The notes beneath the pieces are model-generated. The model saw only the letters and a list, made by a program, of their open reading frames with translations, was not told where the DNA came from and searched no databases. From Pinus tabuliformis (taxonomy: Eukaryota > Streptophyta > Pinopsida > Pinales > Pinaceae): a DNA stretch of 64,000 nt. How positions within the stretch are numbered: position 1 is the stretch's first letter; the number at the start of each line of letters is the position of its first letter. The position numbers and the translations under genes are program-made. The stretch spans positions 1,151,319,007-1,151,383,006 of the forward strand of contig CM062807.1 in NCBI GenBank assembly GCA_031772625.1, written 5' to 3'. This document shows positions 33,047-45,471 of this stretch, piece by piece.

Positions 33047-35055
33047 AAGATTTGAAGAAACTCTCAAAATCTTGGGCACATAACAAGAGAGTGATGGATG
33101 ATAGAATCCTCCGGGAGATCGAAGCAGAGATCGCTGTGATCGAAAATGACAAGAGGGGAGTCTTCACCTCTCCTGATCAAAAGGACAAGCTGCAATCTCT
33201 CTATGTCTCCCGAGGCAAAATCTTGAAGGATAGAGAAGAGACATGGAGACTGAGAAGTAGGGCAATTTGGCTACTTGAAGGTGATGATAACACGAAATTC
33301 TTTCACAAATTTGCAAATGGGAGGAAAGCAGTTAACACCATATGGCAGCTCAATGATGAAAATGGGATCCCCTCAAACACTTTTCCTCAGCTCTCGGGTA
33401 TGGCTACTTCATACTTTAAGCAGATTTACAGAGCTCCCACCAATGTCTCTCTAGCGGAAATCATTCGAGTAGCCCAACTTTTCCCTTGCTTTGTGGATCA
33501 AGAGGAGGCATTGGAGTTGGAAAAGGAGGTCTCAATGGGTGAGCTGGAGGCTACTCTCAAGTGCTTCAAGAGAGACAAGAGTCCAGGTCCGGATGGCTGG
33601 ACAGTAGAGTTTTACTTGACCTTTTTTGAGACTATTGACCCTGATCTTCTCAAAGTAGTTGAGGCCTCTAGGAGAGAGGGCAAGATGCTGGATGCCTTCA
33701 ACTCCACTTTCATTGCTCTCATCCCCAAGTCAGCCAATCCTGCCTCTTTTGATGATTTCTGGCCTATTTCTCTGTGTAACTGCCTCTACAAAATCATAGC
33801 CAATCGCCTGCGACCTATCCTATCCTCCCACATCTCTCCAGAATAGTTTGCCTTCCTCCAAGATAGGCAAATCCATGAGGCGGTTGGAACTGCGCAGGAG
33901 GTCCTGCATACCCTTCAGACTAAGAAATTGAAAGGAATGATCCTTAAGGTGGATCTCTCTAAAGCCTTTGACAGAGTCAGTTGGCTCTATATAAGAATGC
34001 TCTTAACTCACTTAGGGTTTCCCTTTGCTTTCATCAAATGGATAATGTGCTGTATCTCTAACATACCCTTCAGTGTGTTGGTCAATGGAGCGGCTTCCCC
34101 CTTCTTTCTCTCCGAGAGAGGTCTTAGACAGGTTGCCCTTTATCCCCTTTGCTTTTCTTGCTAATCATGGAAGGCCTGAGCAGGCTTATCAAAGAAGATC
34201 ACACTCGAGGCAGACTCCAAGGAATCAAAATCTCTGATGGATGTACCCTGACTCACTTGTTATTTGTGGATGACGTTCTGATCTTTCTCAATGGAGGAAT
34301 AGGGGACCTAACATCCCTGAAGAACTCTTTCTCTCTATTTCAGACAGCTACTGGGATGATTGTAAATTGCAACAAGTCCACTCTAACAGCACCAGGCTGC
34401 TTGCCCCACGAGACTCATTATGCCCTCCTTCGTTTCAACTTCACCCTTCTGAGAATGGAGGAGGGGCTCCGATATTTGGGTTACAAGCTCAAACCTCTGG
34501 GCTACAAAATAGCAGACTGGGTCTGGCTTATAGCTAAGCTGGAGAAAAGGCTGAATATTTGGTATCTCAAGTACTTATCCAGGGTCGGCAGATTAACTCT
34601 AATAAAAGCAGTACTGGAGGCTACTCCGGTATATTGGATGGCCCTGGCTTGGATCCCAAGAGGCATTCTTACCAGGATACAAGCCCTATGTAGCAGGTTC
34701 CTATGGAAAGGCAATCAATCAGGCAAAATTTTTGCATGGGTCAAATGGGAAGCTCTTTCCATTCCAAAAAAATGGGGAGGCTGGGGAATTAAGAAGTTGG
34801 AAGATTTCTCCTCAGTGCTAGCAGCAAAGCTAGGCTGGCAGATCATCACCTCAAACAGCCTGTGGACAAAGGTGGCCATCTCCAAATATATTGCCCCCTA
34901 AATGTGCTGGACTGGCTAAGACAGCCATTAAGAACCACTTCAGGGATATCAGTAATCTGGAAGGCGGTCCTAAAATCTATGGAGACCATCAGATCGGGCC
35001 TCATCTGGAGAATACACGATGGCAATGCCGTGAGGATAGGGGAGGATCCCTAGAT
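32986..35055 (+). pseudogene. LINE reverse transcriptase
   Basis: 32986-33846 has the L1 pre-RT block (GDDNTKFFHKFAN), KSPGPDGWTVEFY and FIALIPKSANPASFDDF. A TAG at 33844 interrupts it and coding resumes in frame with KVDLSKAFDRVSW (33928-34140). A frameshift near 34140 leads into 34149-34901 with the catalytic FVDD and the thumb/connection region. The domain is of full size but has at least two stops and one frameshift. Confidence 0.92.
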
Positions 35056-36330
35056 AGGCTGCGGAAATGCCCATAGATTGCCTCCTGAGCTTAAAGCTCA
35101 CCTCTGGGAATCGGGCATTACTCATATTAGCCAAATCGCCAACCCTGATCAAACCTTGATTTTTCAACAAGCTTGGAAATCAGCTCGAAGCCTGCTCATT
35201 CCTTTGCAATGGGAACAGACTTGGAACAACTATACAACGACTTTGACTGAAGCACAAGTCAGAATTCGAGAAGGAGCAGATGAATTAATTTGGGCTCATG
35301 CAAAGACTGGGAAATACTCTCCTAAGGAGGGCTACTTGATTCTAGCAGATAAATACAAACCTCAAGCTCTCGAGGCATGGTGGCGCCTTTTATGGAAGCT
35401 TAAGGCCCCCCCAGAACTCGCCTCCTCATGTGGACGATCCTTAGAAACAAAATCCCAACAGGGGACAACCTCCTTAAGCGAGCACAGCATGGACCTTTTT
35501 GGTGCTGTCTGTGCAAAAGCAATAATGAATCTGTGGACCACCTCTTCCTGAATTGCCAGGCTGTAAAAGACCTCTAGAACCAGTCCACCTTATCCTTTTC
35601 TACCCCTTGCAGATGGCAGGGAGGCTCACTGTATGAGGCCTGGATGAATTGGTGGGCTAGTGCAGCCCCACCTAAAACCAGGAATCTTCCCCTTCTTATC
35701 TGCTGGGCCCTCTGGATAGCTCGCAACAACCTCATTTTCCAGAACATCCCGCCCCACTGGCCTTCCATATCAGCCCGTATCATGCATGATTTTAACATCA
35801 TTCCAGAAGAGGATGTCATCCATCAGCCTAGATCCATCGTCCCTGAAATCATCAATCACCAGTTACCCTGGGCCTACTTTGATGGCTCTGCTCAAGAGCA
35901 GGGCTGTGGGGGAGGGGCCTTACTGTACTTATCAGACTCCCATTACTTCAAACTGCAAATGGGCCTGGGAAGAGGCACAAATAACTTTGCAGAACTATCC
36001 TCAGCCAAATTCCTCATCCAATTTGCACTGGGAAAACATTGTAGAGCTCTTCAGTTATTTGGTGATTCAAAAGTAATCTGTGACTGGCTAAACAAAAAAT
36101 CTTCTTGTTCAGTTTTTACTCTGAGACAGATTCTGGATGAGGCTCATCGTCTCATCACTCTTTTTGACTCCTTCGTATGCTCTCACATCTACAGGGAAAG
36201 AAACTCAGTTGCCGATTCTCTATCCAAAGAAGCTGCAGACAGGCCTCCAGGCATCTGGCTGATCCAGGAACAGAGGGACGGGCACCATTACCAGTTCTAC
36301 CACTGGCCGTATATAGATGCTCTAGTCTAA
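35056..36330 (+). pseudogene. LINE zinc-binding region and RNase H
   Basis: 35078-35551 continues the post-RT region. After a frameshift near 35420 a zf-RVT-type block appears (NKIPTGDNL...CLCKSNNESVDHLFLNC). 35644-36330 then encodes an RNase H with AYFDGSAQEQGCGG, NFAELSSAKF and LFGDSKVICDWL, ending at TAA. Plant L1-type elements with a C-terminal RNase H are known. No poly(A) tail or TSD was identified, so the 3' end is uncertain. Confidence 0.88.
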
Positions 36331-39084
36331 AGGGCTTATGGGAAGCCTGGAACATGTTTTTTATCATAAGTTATCATCTGTAAATATTCATATTTGCATC
36401 AAATTACCAAACTCATAACAGACAAGTACTCTTTGACAAGAGCAATTTTGATTAAAATTTTGTTGATCTAGCAACTGTGCCTCCCTGCGCGGATCAAGGC
36501 ACCTGTTACTGATTTTTTTGGACTTTTCTTAAGTGTTGATAGACACCTTGCTTCTTTTACAGCATATGCAATCTGCATATACAACATGTAATTTTCTTCT
36601 TTAATGAAAATTACGATTTTTCCCAGGGGAAAAAAATAAATTTTCTGGCCAAAAATCAATTAAAATCTTAAGCCAGAAATTTAATTAATTCTAGGTCCTA
36701 GGTAAATTTAAATTCTTGGAAGGCAAAATTCGTCGGTCCTTAAAAATTAAATTTTAAGAGGTCCAGGGACTAAGCTAAATTAATTATTTTGATAAATTTT
36801 AAGCCTTTGATCCCTGGAGTTAAGTCAAAGTCAAAATTTTGGGGAAATTAATTCAAAAATTTAATTTTTGAATTAATTAAAATGCATTTAATTGCAAAAT
36901 TTGATTCCCCAAATATTTAAATATTTTGACAGATGAGATTTAAAGAAATTTTAATCCTCATCAACGGTCGAGATTGCTTTGATGAGGATCACTTGAACTA
37001 GCCGTTGGAGGATTTATTTTTAAATAGGAAGTCATTCGTCAGTCAATTCATCTGACCTTTGAGTCGTGTGCTAAGTGAAAAGCTCTCGCGTAATCCATTT
37101 TGAATAATAAGAGAAGGCTTTGGGGTTAATCTTCACCGGTGTGACTCTTCATAGAAATACTATAAGATGCATTGCTTTTCATGCGTAATTTTTTTTAGCC
37201 ATTGATAATAGCTTCTGAAGAGTGATTTGAGTACAGGTATCTTGCTTAGTCGCTGGGGTTTGAATAATAATATAAATTCTGAACGTAATAGCAGGTATCT
37301 CTATTTGTCTGAGTTTTATTATTGTTTTCTCGCTCTATTTTGATGGTTGAATTGAGTTTTGCAGGAAAGTCTTGATTTTTAGATCATCGGGCGTTTGGGG
37401 AAGTTTTCAGTTGGACCAACCAACTCCCGATCCATGTTTTCTGAAGAGCCCAACTTAATTTGATCCCGGGCTTATCATAAGATTTTTAGTGGTGATGCAT
37501 GAAGGGTTTTGAGCTAAGCACCTCCTTTAAAATTTAGAAATTTAATTTTTATGTGGGAAATTGATAGATCTGGCTGTTGAGAGCCTTAGACTATAAGATT
37601 TGGGAGCGGAGTTGGACTCATACTCCTTAGATCTGATAGATCTACCATTCTTGTACATAGATTTGTAAATTATTTTTGGTTTTCTGGGTTTTAGTTTTAT
37701 CATTGTATATATCGCTTGAGTGTTTCTTGTTGTCTTGCAGCTACAAATCTGAGGAAGAAATTTGTATAGAGTCCAAATCTAGGCCTTGGAGGGTAAGATC
37801 TGGATCTCTGGGGTTCATCAACATCATTTTGCAGGAATATTATCTGGTTTTTTGCAGTCCAAGGGATTAAAATTTTTTAACTCTGGAAACGATTTAACGA
37901 GGGTTTTCATTGATAAATCTGAAGCATAAAATACATTGCTATGAAATTCGTTTTTTGAGGTTTATCTTGAATTTTGGGATACAATTTCTCCGCTGCCTGG
38001 AGTTTTTCAACAGAAAATTTTCGGATTTGTTTGTTTCCTGAGGTTTTCTAACAGATTTTTTTTGAAAATCGTTTTGCTACCTTGGGTTTATCCCTCTCGC
38101 TTGCTGCGTTTTTCTCTTCTTTGGGAGATTTCGAAATTTTTTTACTGCCATTCGCTGCTCCGATCCATACCTGTGTGTTGTCATTGTGCTCCCTTCTCCA
38201 CTCCTCGGCCCTCATTTCTTGGCTCTCTGCTCTCCTGCGGCTCCCTCTCTTCTTCTACTCGCAACATCCTTCAGAACCTTAGATCCCTCTCCTACGCTGC
38301 CCCATTCTTCCTGTCCGCATCCCTTTCTGTTGTAGTCCGCAACCTCTTTTCACCATATGCATGTTGCTAACTTGCAGCTACAACTCATCCACCCTTCGGA
38401 ACTGATCGTTGTCCGTGCATCCTGCCATTCTTCCCCTCCATACTCTCGGCCTCCTCCTGCTGTCGAGCAACCCTGCGATCTTACCCTGATTCATCCTCTG
38501 CTTAGGCTCCCTCAACTTGCATTCTAGATCTTCTGTTGTCGAGCTCTCATTTTTGCTCGTCGTTGCCATCCCTTCGACCTGCACGCAACAACAAACAAAA
38601 AACTTTCGATTTTTATTTTTATGTATGTGTTTTATTCTTATGTATGCGTTAGTTTAGGTCTTACTTTTATTTAGTTTAGTTAGTCCATTTTTTATTTCAT
38701 TTGTATATTTTGGTTAGGGTTTAGGTTAGTCCATTTTTATATATATATTCGATTTCATTTTTTTTTTAAAGCTTTAGTTAGATTCATTTCTTCCCTTTTT
38801 TATCATTCGATCTTTTGTTTTTTGTTTTTTGTGTCTTTTTTTTTTAATATTTTTTTTCTTATTTTTTAAAACATTAAAAAACTTAAAAATCTAAAAAATA
38901 AAAAATATAAAAAGATTTGAAATTTTTTTTGTGACTTTGGGATTGAGAATAAAATAAACTAAAAAGGGATTTGCGCTTTCACATTCAATATTTTAATGTG
39001 GCATATGGCCCATTAAAATTTTAATTTTTAACCCTTTGATTCATTTTAACTCTGTCACATTAAAATATTTTGATTTCTTCATTC
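36331..39084. other. Unassigned 2.7-kb block, probably old LTR material
   Basis: 36331-37000 is AT-rich with repeated TTAATT/AAATTT words. 37000-37880 contains a TATA-like TTTTTAAATAGG near 37020 and resembles retrotransposon leader sequence. 38060-38600 is CT-rich, and 38600-38960 is dominated by T-, A- and TTTTTG-runs. No domain, end or TSD could be fixed. Confidence 0.4.
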
Positions 39085-40220
39085 CAGTGTTGCACACATC
39101 GCGATCGGGATTTAATCGGCGCCGGGAAAAAAGCGGAAAAAATCGTTAAAATCGGGAAAAAATCGGAAAAAAGCGGGAAAAAATCGTTTGGCACAAAAAT
39201 ATTCATTTTTTTTCATTTTTTTTCAATTTTTTTAATATCTAAACCATCTACAACATAAAATAAATACATTGACACATAAATATGATAAAAAAACTAATAT
39301 ATAAGATGCTTAATATCATTTCTAGCGCTAAAATCACACATAACATTGAATCATGTCCTGAATAGTAAGTCCCAACTCAGCCTCAAAATATCAACAAAAA
39401 ATATGATAATGTATCTCATCATGTCATAATGTCATATACAATAAAATGAAAGTCTAATCCTATTGATTTCCTCTGCCCCTCTTGCGAGAAAATGCCACAG
39501 CTTTCCCTTTCCCTCTAGATGTAGATGCTGGTGCCCGTGCAGGTGGAAATGGCAGTGGAGTCTGATGTGATCTAGACGTTGAAGAACTAGAAGTAGGAGC
39601 TATAGGAGGTAGACCACGTCCTCTACTGGTGGCAGGGGTAGCCCGGGCAGGTGGTGTCACCTGGAAACATTACAATCTCCCAATCCTGAAATCCTGAAAA
39701 ACTGATAAGTCTGCTGGATTTTAAATGAAATCTAAAATTCTACTTTCTCCATATGAAATCCAATGAGGCTGGAACCACTCTCAAACATCCTGAGTCATTT
39801 CATGGTAATGTTAAAAATTTAAGTAAAAGGATGAAAATGAAGATTAAGGAGAATGTCACTTTTACTTTAAGAATTTAACATTACCATGAATAGCATATCC
39901 ATACTAGGGCCTAGACTTGATCATTAAGCTACCCCACTCAAAAATTATTTGTTTCTTTCAAAAAACATTGCATGAAAAAACCCAAAAAAAGTTATAAAAC
40001 TATGCTGTCCTGATCCCCCACGATTTTTTGTTAAAAATCGCGCTTTTTTCGAAAAAATCGCGATTTTTTGAAAAAAGCGCGATTTTTTCAGTAAAAATCG
40101 GCAAAAAAAAGTAGGCGATTTTTTCGTATAAAAATCGCGATTTGATCGGCAAGATGAAAAAATCGCGATTTTCCGATAAAATCGCGATTTTATCGCGATT
40201 TTAACAACACTGCTTCATTC
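39077..40220. mobile_element. hAT non-autonomous element 4, body 39085-40212
   Basis: The perfect TSD CTTCATTC (39077-39084 and 40213-40220) flanks a 1,128-bp element with ends CAGTGTTGCACACATCG and, inward from the right, CAGTGTTGTTAAAATCGCG. Subterminal zones repeat AAATCG / CGATTTT (left 39110-39190; right 40020-40200, where AAATCGCGATTT recurs many times). On the minus strand 39460-39660 keeps a proline/serine/arginine-rich stretch like the tail of the hAT transposase at 59051. The shared hairpin block lies at 39800-39895. It is a deletion derivative retaining only the transposase C-terminus. Confidence 0.93.
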
Positions 40221-40716
40221 AACTAATTTCCTAAGGAATAATTAAAATTCTAATTTAAAGTTCCTTGGTGTTATTTGGTGATTAAATGCAATTCACATGA
40301 TTTTTCTATGGTCAAGGTGCGATAAATGTTTTAAATCATATTGATTTTTGAGAAAGATAATTTTGCTAGATTGTCCTGCATACTAAATTTTGGGCATTTT
40401 TCAATTAATTGTTCATGATCATCGCTTTGTCACATTTATAAGTTTTCTCTGGATAACTTGTTTTATTAGTCTATGGTTAATTCAAATATTAAAGGCACTG
40501 GTCTATAGTCATTTATATCTTGTGATTGTGTCTTATTTTAATCTATCTATCTTAATTGACCGAGACTTGCTTTAAATTCATCAAGTTGTTCATCCTTAAA
40601 ATCTCCTAGAGCTCGTGTTCCACAGGCTACCCTCATCCATTCGCCTTAGGGACTACCCCGTTGACTTGTCTAGGAGAGAGTCTAATCGGAGTGAGTAAGG
40701 ATTAGAGTGACAACCC
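40213..40716. other. Unassigned, LTR-like
   Basis: The end of this stretch (TTGACTTGTCTAGGAGAGAG and GAGTGACAACCC near 40660-40720) resembles Gypsy LTR ends. No pair or boundary was found. Confidence 0.3.
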
Positions 40717-40902
40717 TTACTCTGAGCGTTGTCGCGGTGCCTGGACACTTTGTGCGACAACACTCCTAAAATAAACTAACTTATTGTTGGGAAGAGATTT
40801 CGCCAACACATCAACGATTTGTTGATTTGTTGGCACGTATTGTAGCTTCACGACCCCAACCGGTATCAAACTTCCAATGTATATGTTCTTGTATGCTAGC
40901 AC
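40717..40902 (-). pseudogene. Copia RNase H C-terminal remnant
   Basis: The frame contains VVKLQYVPTNQQIVDVLAKS followed by a YFRS block. This corresponds to the closing region of Copia polyproteins (compare VRLDHIGTDEQVADILTKPL in the young Copia). The remainder of RNase H and RT is missing. It lies only ~600 bp from an antisense PBS, so a large internal deletion is implied if both belong to one element. Confidence 0.7.
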
Positions 40903-41495
40903 AAAACTCTGGGGTCTTCAATTATTCTGATGCTGCTTAGGTTAACACATCTCAACGAAAGTTTCCTTCTTCAACTTCTTCGGCAACAACAAACTCAACC
41001 TCAACACTCTCCAAAACATCCAATTCTTGTTCACAACTTCATCAATCACAAACACGACTTTATTAATCATGAATAACCATCTGTAGTGCTTTAACCATTC
41101 TCCAATCCTCATTCTTTCTTCATGGTCTTCACTATAACTGTCACAATATTTCCTCCCTCTAAACTGGGGAGGTATACACCTTTATCCAAGCTTCTTTTCT
41201 TCTAGGGAACAAATCCATTAACATCTATTACGGCTCCCTCTTACCATCATGCTCAACATCATCATCAAGTCATCATCAAGTATAAGGTAGGTAAGCATCT
41301 TCAACATCTTGAAGACTATGTACTTGCAAATCTTCGACAACAAGTATAACCAAGAACAAATATATTGTAATGTCTCAAATATAAACTTTGCTGAAAATTG
41401 CATTTGAAAATTATGCCATCAATTTAAATAACAATTTGCACAAATTCACCCATCAATTTAACAACAAAACTGGAAAATACAATCTGCAACTCAAC
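40903..41495 (-). other. Decayed Copia internal sequence
   Basis: No conserved domain remains. A TGTAATGTCTC block near 41370 resembles the LTR start at 41508 and may be a fragment of the same family. Confidence 0.35.
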
Positions 41496-42671
41496 TCTGA
41501 TACCACTGTAATGTCCCGTTTAGATTTTGCTGTTAAAATTATGAAAATTTTCTTCAGGAAAATATGTCATGATTTCTGTTCAACAATATGATGAAAATGC
41601 ACCAAGAAATTGCCGACAGATAATTTATAAATCTTGAAATAAAAAATGTTGCTACTAAGATAAATTAATAAATGTTGCAAATACAGAATGTGCAACAAAC
41701 TCAACTTTATTTATAATGATATAAAATATGATAATACAAGCCGGAAGTAGCTGAGACAATGATGGCCACCAAATAATCTGCGACAATACTGAACCTGGCC
41801 TCCAAAATAGCAACTAGAAACTAACACCCAAATTGAGAATCTGAATGATCCTCACTCCAATCTTTAGACACACTATAGATCTAATCTCCAATAAGACTGT
41901 TGAAGCTTTGTGAGATTTCTGGGTGAAATCTCCTCAATGGTGGGTTGAGTTTTCGTCTTGGTGCTACTGCTGAAGCTGGGAACCCCCAATTCTCCAAAAC
42001 TCTCCACAAGAAAATATCACAACTCATGGATGTTCCAAATGATCTCCTCCTCCTCCTTTTAAAGACTCCATAGATAAATCTCCGAGTCTCTAGAAGCATC
42101 TTATTTTGTTTATTTTAATATTATTTTATAAACTTCTTTTTGACTCCATTTAAGTGACTTTTAATTTTATTTTATTTCATTAAGTCACTTTTGGCCATTT
42201 TTCTTTCAATTAATTATTTTCCCCTCTTTTAATTTAATTAAGTGACTAATTAGAGTCACTTTTAATATGGGAAAATGGTTAACCACCCACCATACTTTCT
42301 CTGGCCACTGGAAGTCACTTTTAAGCATCCCATCCTGTAGATGTTCTTGTTCCTATTCCAACGAGCTATTACGTTGAGGTATTCCATTAAATATTCCTTC
42401 TAGAAAGCCACCTCAAGTGTAATAAATTAAGTCAGGCCCATTAATAACTCTATTTTTTGAAAGTTGTTGGAATGCAACAGAACGAAAGGCAAATTGTGCG
42501 GATGATTGTATATGCCAAACAAATGCCATCAGATCCCATAAAAAAGTCCTCAAAACTCCTCCGATACCCCTGATGACATAATGTTGCTCTTGCGCCCTGG
42601 GCATCACATACCTTGGAAACCCATCCTGGTTGTATTATAGGGGAAAAGAAAAATGGGGACATGACATTATA
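41496..42671 (-). repeat. Antisense Copia 5' LTR (41508-~42671) with PBS
   Basis: The PBS read on the minus strand, TGGTATCAGAG (41496-41506), directly precedes the LTR boundary. The LTR starts TGTAATGTCC at 41508 and probably ends near GGACATGACATTATA at 42657-42671, which mirrors the start. A CTC/TCC-rich run near 42044-42060 and TTAATTTAATTAA words lie inside. The right boundary is approximate and no TSD was found. Confidence 0.6.
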
Positions 42672-43598
42672 TGTACAAGAGCATGAAGTCAACTTTATCA
42701 AACTAGGGTTAGTACGATATTACAAAGAGAATATCTAGGGTTATCAAACCTTTGAGTAACAAATCAATCTTTAGATATCCAGACCTAAACCTGGTTAGGT
42801 TTACAATTAACAAAGTAACCACTTTTCATGTCCTAGACTTTCACAACAAATTTTGCTAGGGTTTTGTCACAAACTTTAGATACCATTATCAAAACTAAAC
42901 CTTAGATATCTATAACTGAACAATTTAGGATTTCAATCATAGCGAAAACATTTTACATCATGCCCTAGAATCTTATATCAATTGTAAACCCTAGCAATTA
43001 TCAAAACATTAATACAACTAGACCAAGTTAGGGTTTTAACCATACAAAAACATATATGCCTAGGGTGTCATTCCTAGGATCTTACATTAACTATTATAAG
43101 GGTTTTGTCATAAACCCTAATTCATCAAACCCTAAAAACTAGGGTTTCATCATATGTTCTAGATATCATCAACAAACCCTAAAAGGCTAGGGTTTTTATA
43201 GTGAACCCTAAAGGTTAGGGTTTTACCAAAGTGAACAAAAGATATATAATATGATAAGGGTTGATTTAATCTAAAGATCAATCACCCTAACAAATAAGAA
43301 TCTTTATGATTCTATAGCAAAACCCTAAACATGAGAGAGTTAATAATATAAAGTAAATTTCAAAATGATCGTACCTTCTTATCTACTACAAATCTTACAA
43401 TTTTACATACCTCGAGTTGCTCTTTTTACAAACCTTGTAGGGCTTCCTATTGAAGGACTCCCTCTGCAACAAAGCTTCTTACAAGTCTGCCTTTGAAGAA
43501 TCCCTCTGAATCTAGTCACAATCCTTACTCTTTAGAATATGTCTACAAGGTTAGTCAATACAAAAGAAAGGATAATAATCAAGCAACACGGGTAATGC

Positions 43599-43630
<32 letters not shown>

Positions 43631-43734
43631 GAAAATCAAAGATAATACATATCTTTTGTGAGAAGGTGGAAGTTCCCTTTGGAAGGGCTCCCTCGCACCA
43701 TGAAGTATCAACATCCACATTTCTTTATGTACCT
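42672..43734 (-). repeat. AAACCCTA-rich noncoding repeat, with TA microsatellite
   Basis: Dispersed AAACCCTA / TAGGGTTT words occur about every 30-60 bp from 42700 to 43340. Read in reverse, the stretch with GAATCATAAAGATTCTT and TTAGGGT is homologous to 51590-51760. It is therefore part of a repeat family and not a telomeric array. A TA run stands at 43606-43630. No frame is kept. Confidence 0.65.
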
Positions 43735-44150
43735 CATAGTTATCAAAACCGGATTGGTCATTGAACCAGTAGACCCCCTAAACCGGGAACCGGTCAGAAC
43801 TGTATGGAAACCAGTAAAAAAACCAGACCAAAAAACCAGTCAACCAAAAACACATAAAATATTTAAATTTTAAAGAAAAACATATATATTCATGTGCATC
43901 CATATGAATCCAAACCATTTATACACAAATAAGCAAAATTTCTCATTTATATAGCATGTAAGAGTGCACATAACCAAAATAACATAGAGTGCAATCTATC
44001 TCTAAACTGAAAATACATCATCAAACAAGCTCCACATGGCCTCTAACATCCAAAAAAAAATATGCTGCAACAAATACCTACATATCATCAAAATCATTGC
44101 CTATTGGGATCTTTGTCATCAATCTCACCCTCTAAGAATTAAAATACGAT
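43735..44150 (-). mobile_element. Truncated hAT 3' end
   Basis: CATAGTTATCAAAACCGG at 43735 resembles the end of element 4 (CAGTGTTGTTAAAATCGCG). It is followed by repeated AACCGG / CCAGT words to about 43850. On the minus strand 44094-44135 reads as a short acidic coding tail (EGEIDDKDPNRQ, then TGA), consistent with a transposase C-terminus in the same layout as the complete copies. The rest of the element is missing and no second TSD exists. Confidence 0.55.
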
Positions 44151-44189
44151 AGAAAAATCATAGCATGTCAAGTCAAGATTTTGTTTGAG

Positions 44190-44825
44190 TTTGCGTCACT
44201 CTTCTGGCTGGTCGATTTGCTGCCCAAGAGATTTGATTTCTGCCTCCCGACTTCTGAAACTCGAATTCCCTCTACAAATTTTGCACTCCTCACTGGCTTC
44301 TGCGCGGCTCTGCGTCAGCCCCTCTGGCTTAGCGCTGCCATTGCTGGATTACTCTCTGCTGATGATTCTCTGGCTGAGAAAATCACTCTCTTCGGAAGCT
44401 ATCCCTGCCCCTCTGCTGCAAGAAATCTCCTCAATCGAATTTTCCTCCTGAGAACTTCTCACTTCAGAAAATCGATTTCTTGATCTCTCTTAGTGTGTTT
44501 TCCAAATGACCCTCAAGCCCCTTCTTATATCTTCTTATTGGACAACCAACGATCTAGATTGACTCCCAATCAAAGGCTCAAATCATTTTGACTTGATCTT
44601 CGTTTTTTCTAGAAGCTACACCCACAATTAGATTAATACCCATTAATATTTTAATTTCCCTAAGTTTAGACTTAGGAACTCCATTAAAAATATTAATTAT
44701 TTTAATATAATTGTCTTTCGGTGGAATTTCCCAAAACGCTTTCTGGGTTCTTTGGAATACATATGCCCAAGCCTTCCTACAAAATTTGAGGCTTAGAGCA
44801 CATCCGATGCTACCCCAAATCAACA
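44190..44825 (-). repeat. Gag-only Copia 3' LTR, truncated
   Basis: It matches 47260-47892, sharing GAGATTTGATTTCTGCCTCCC, GAGAAAATCACTC and GATCTCTCTTAGTGTGTTTT, and ends ATCAACA at 44825. The distal half of the LTR is missing on the left. Confidence 0.8.
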
Positions 44826-44835
44826 CTCCCTCTTA

Positions 44836-45471
44836 CCGAGGAATGTGCTCTTAACAATATACTGCTGCTGCATACTGCTTTGACTTTGAAACATCGTCCT
44901 CTGCGCTGCTGATGTATGACATGCTGTCCATCAATTATTGCGCTGCTGATGTATGACATGCTGTCCATCAACTACTGCGCTGCTGCTGCAACTGTACTGC
45001 TGCCTTTGACACTGCCACTGCGAATGCTACCTTTGTACTACAACTCCCTCTCAAATGCTACATCTGCTATGCTGCTAGCGCTGCCACTGCTAACACTGCA
45101 TCCGTACTGCAACTCAGTTGCTGAGAGAAGCAATTGAAAAACATCGAAAATTACTAAACTAACTGTGTTCAGTATGATACCATGTGAATGCTGGAATTGA
45201 TTGCTGCTAGTCTCTGCGTTGACCCTCTGAATCTCCTGCTACTGTGGACTTCTGCTCTGTGCCATCTGCACTGCTGCCAACTCTGCTCTGCGCTGCTTAG
45301 ACTCTGACGCTTCTAGCCACGACAACTGTCTCCCTGACATTCCTTGGCACCATTTGACACTACTCCATCCCACTACTGCAAAACTAGGCTCCCGTAGCAA
45401 GATATTGATCCGATAGGTGGACTCCTCAAGGATCCTACCCATCTATAGCTCTTTCGAACTACAGCTCCAAA
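44836..45471 (-). other. Noncoding interior of gag-only Copia, CTG-rich
   Basis: GCGCTGCTGATGTATGACAT is repeated with a 37-bp period at 44903 and 44940, and a third GCGCTGCTG starts at 44977. The rest is rich in CTGC words. A GATACCATGTGAATG near 45176 mimics a PBS/LTR junction but is isolated. Confidence 0.6.

Noticed and set aside
42700..43340. Interstitial telomere array
   Set aside because: AAACCCTA words are irregularly spaced inside longer unique sequence shared with two other loci, so this is a transposon-type repeat and not a telomeric tract.
45166..45183. Second PBS/LTR junction in the gag-only Copia
   Set aside because: GATACCATGTGAATG mimics the junction at 46777, but no LTR sequence follows it.
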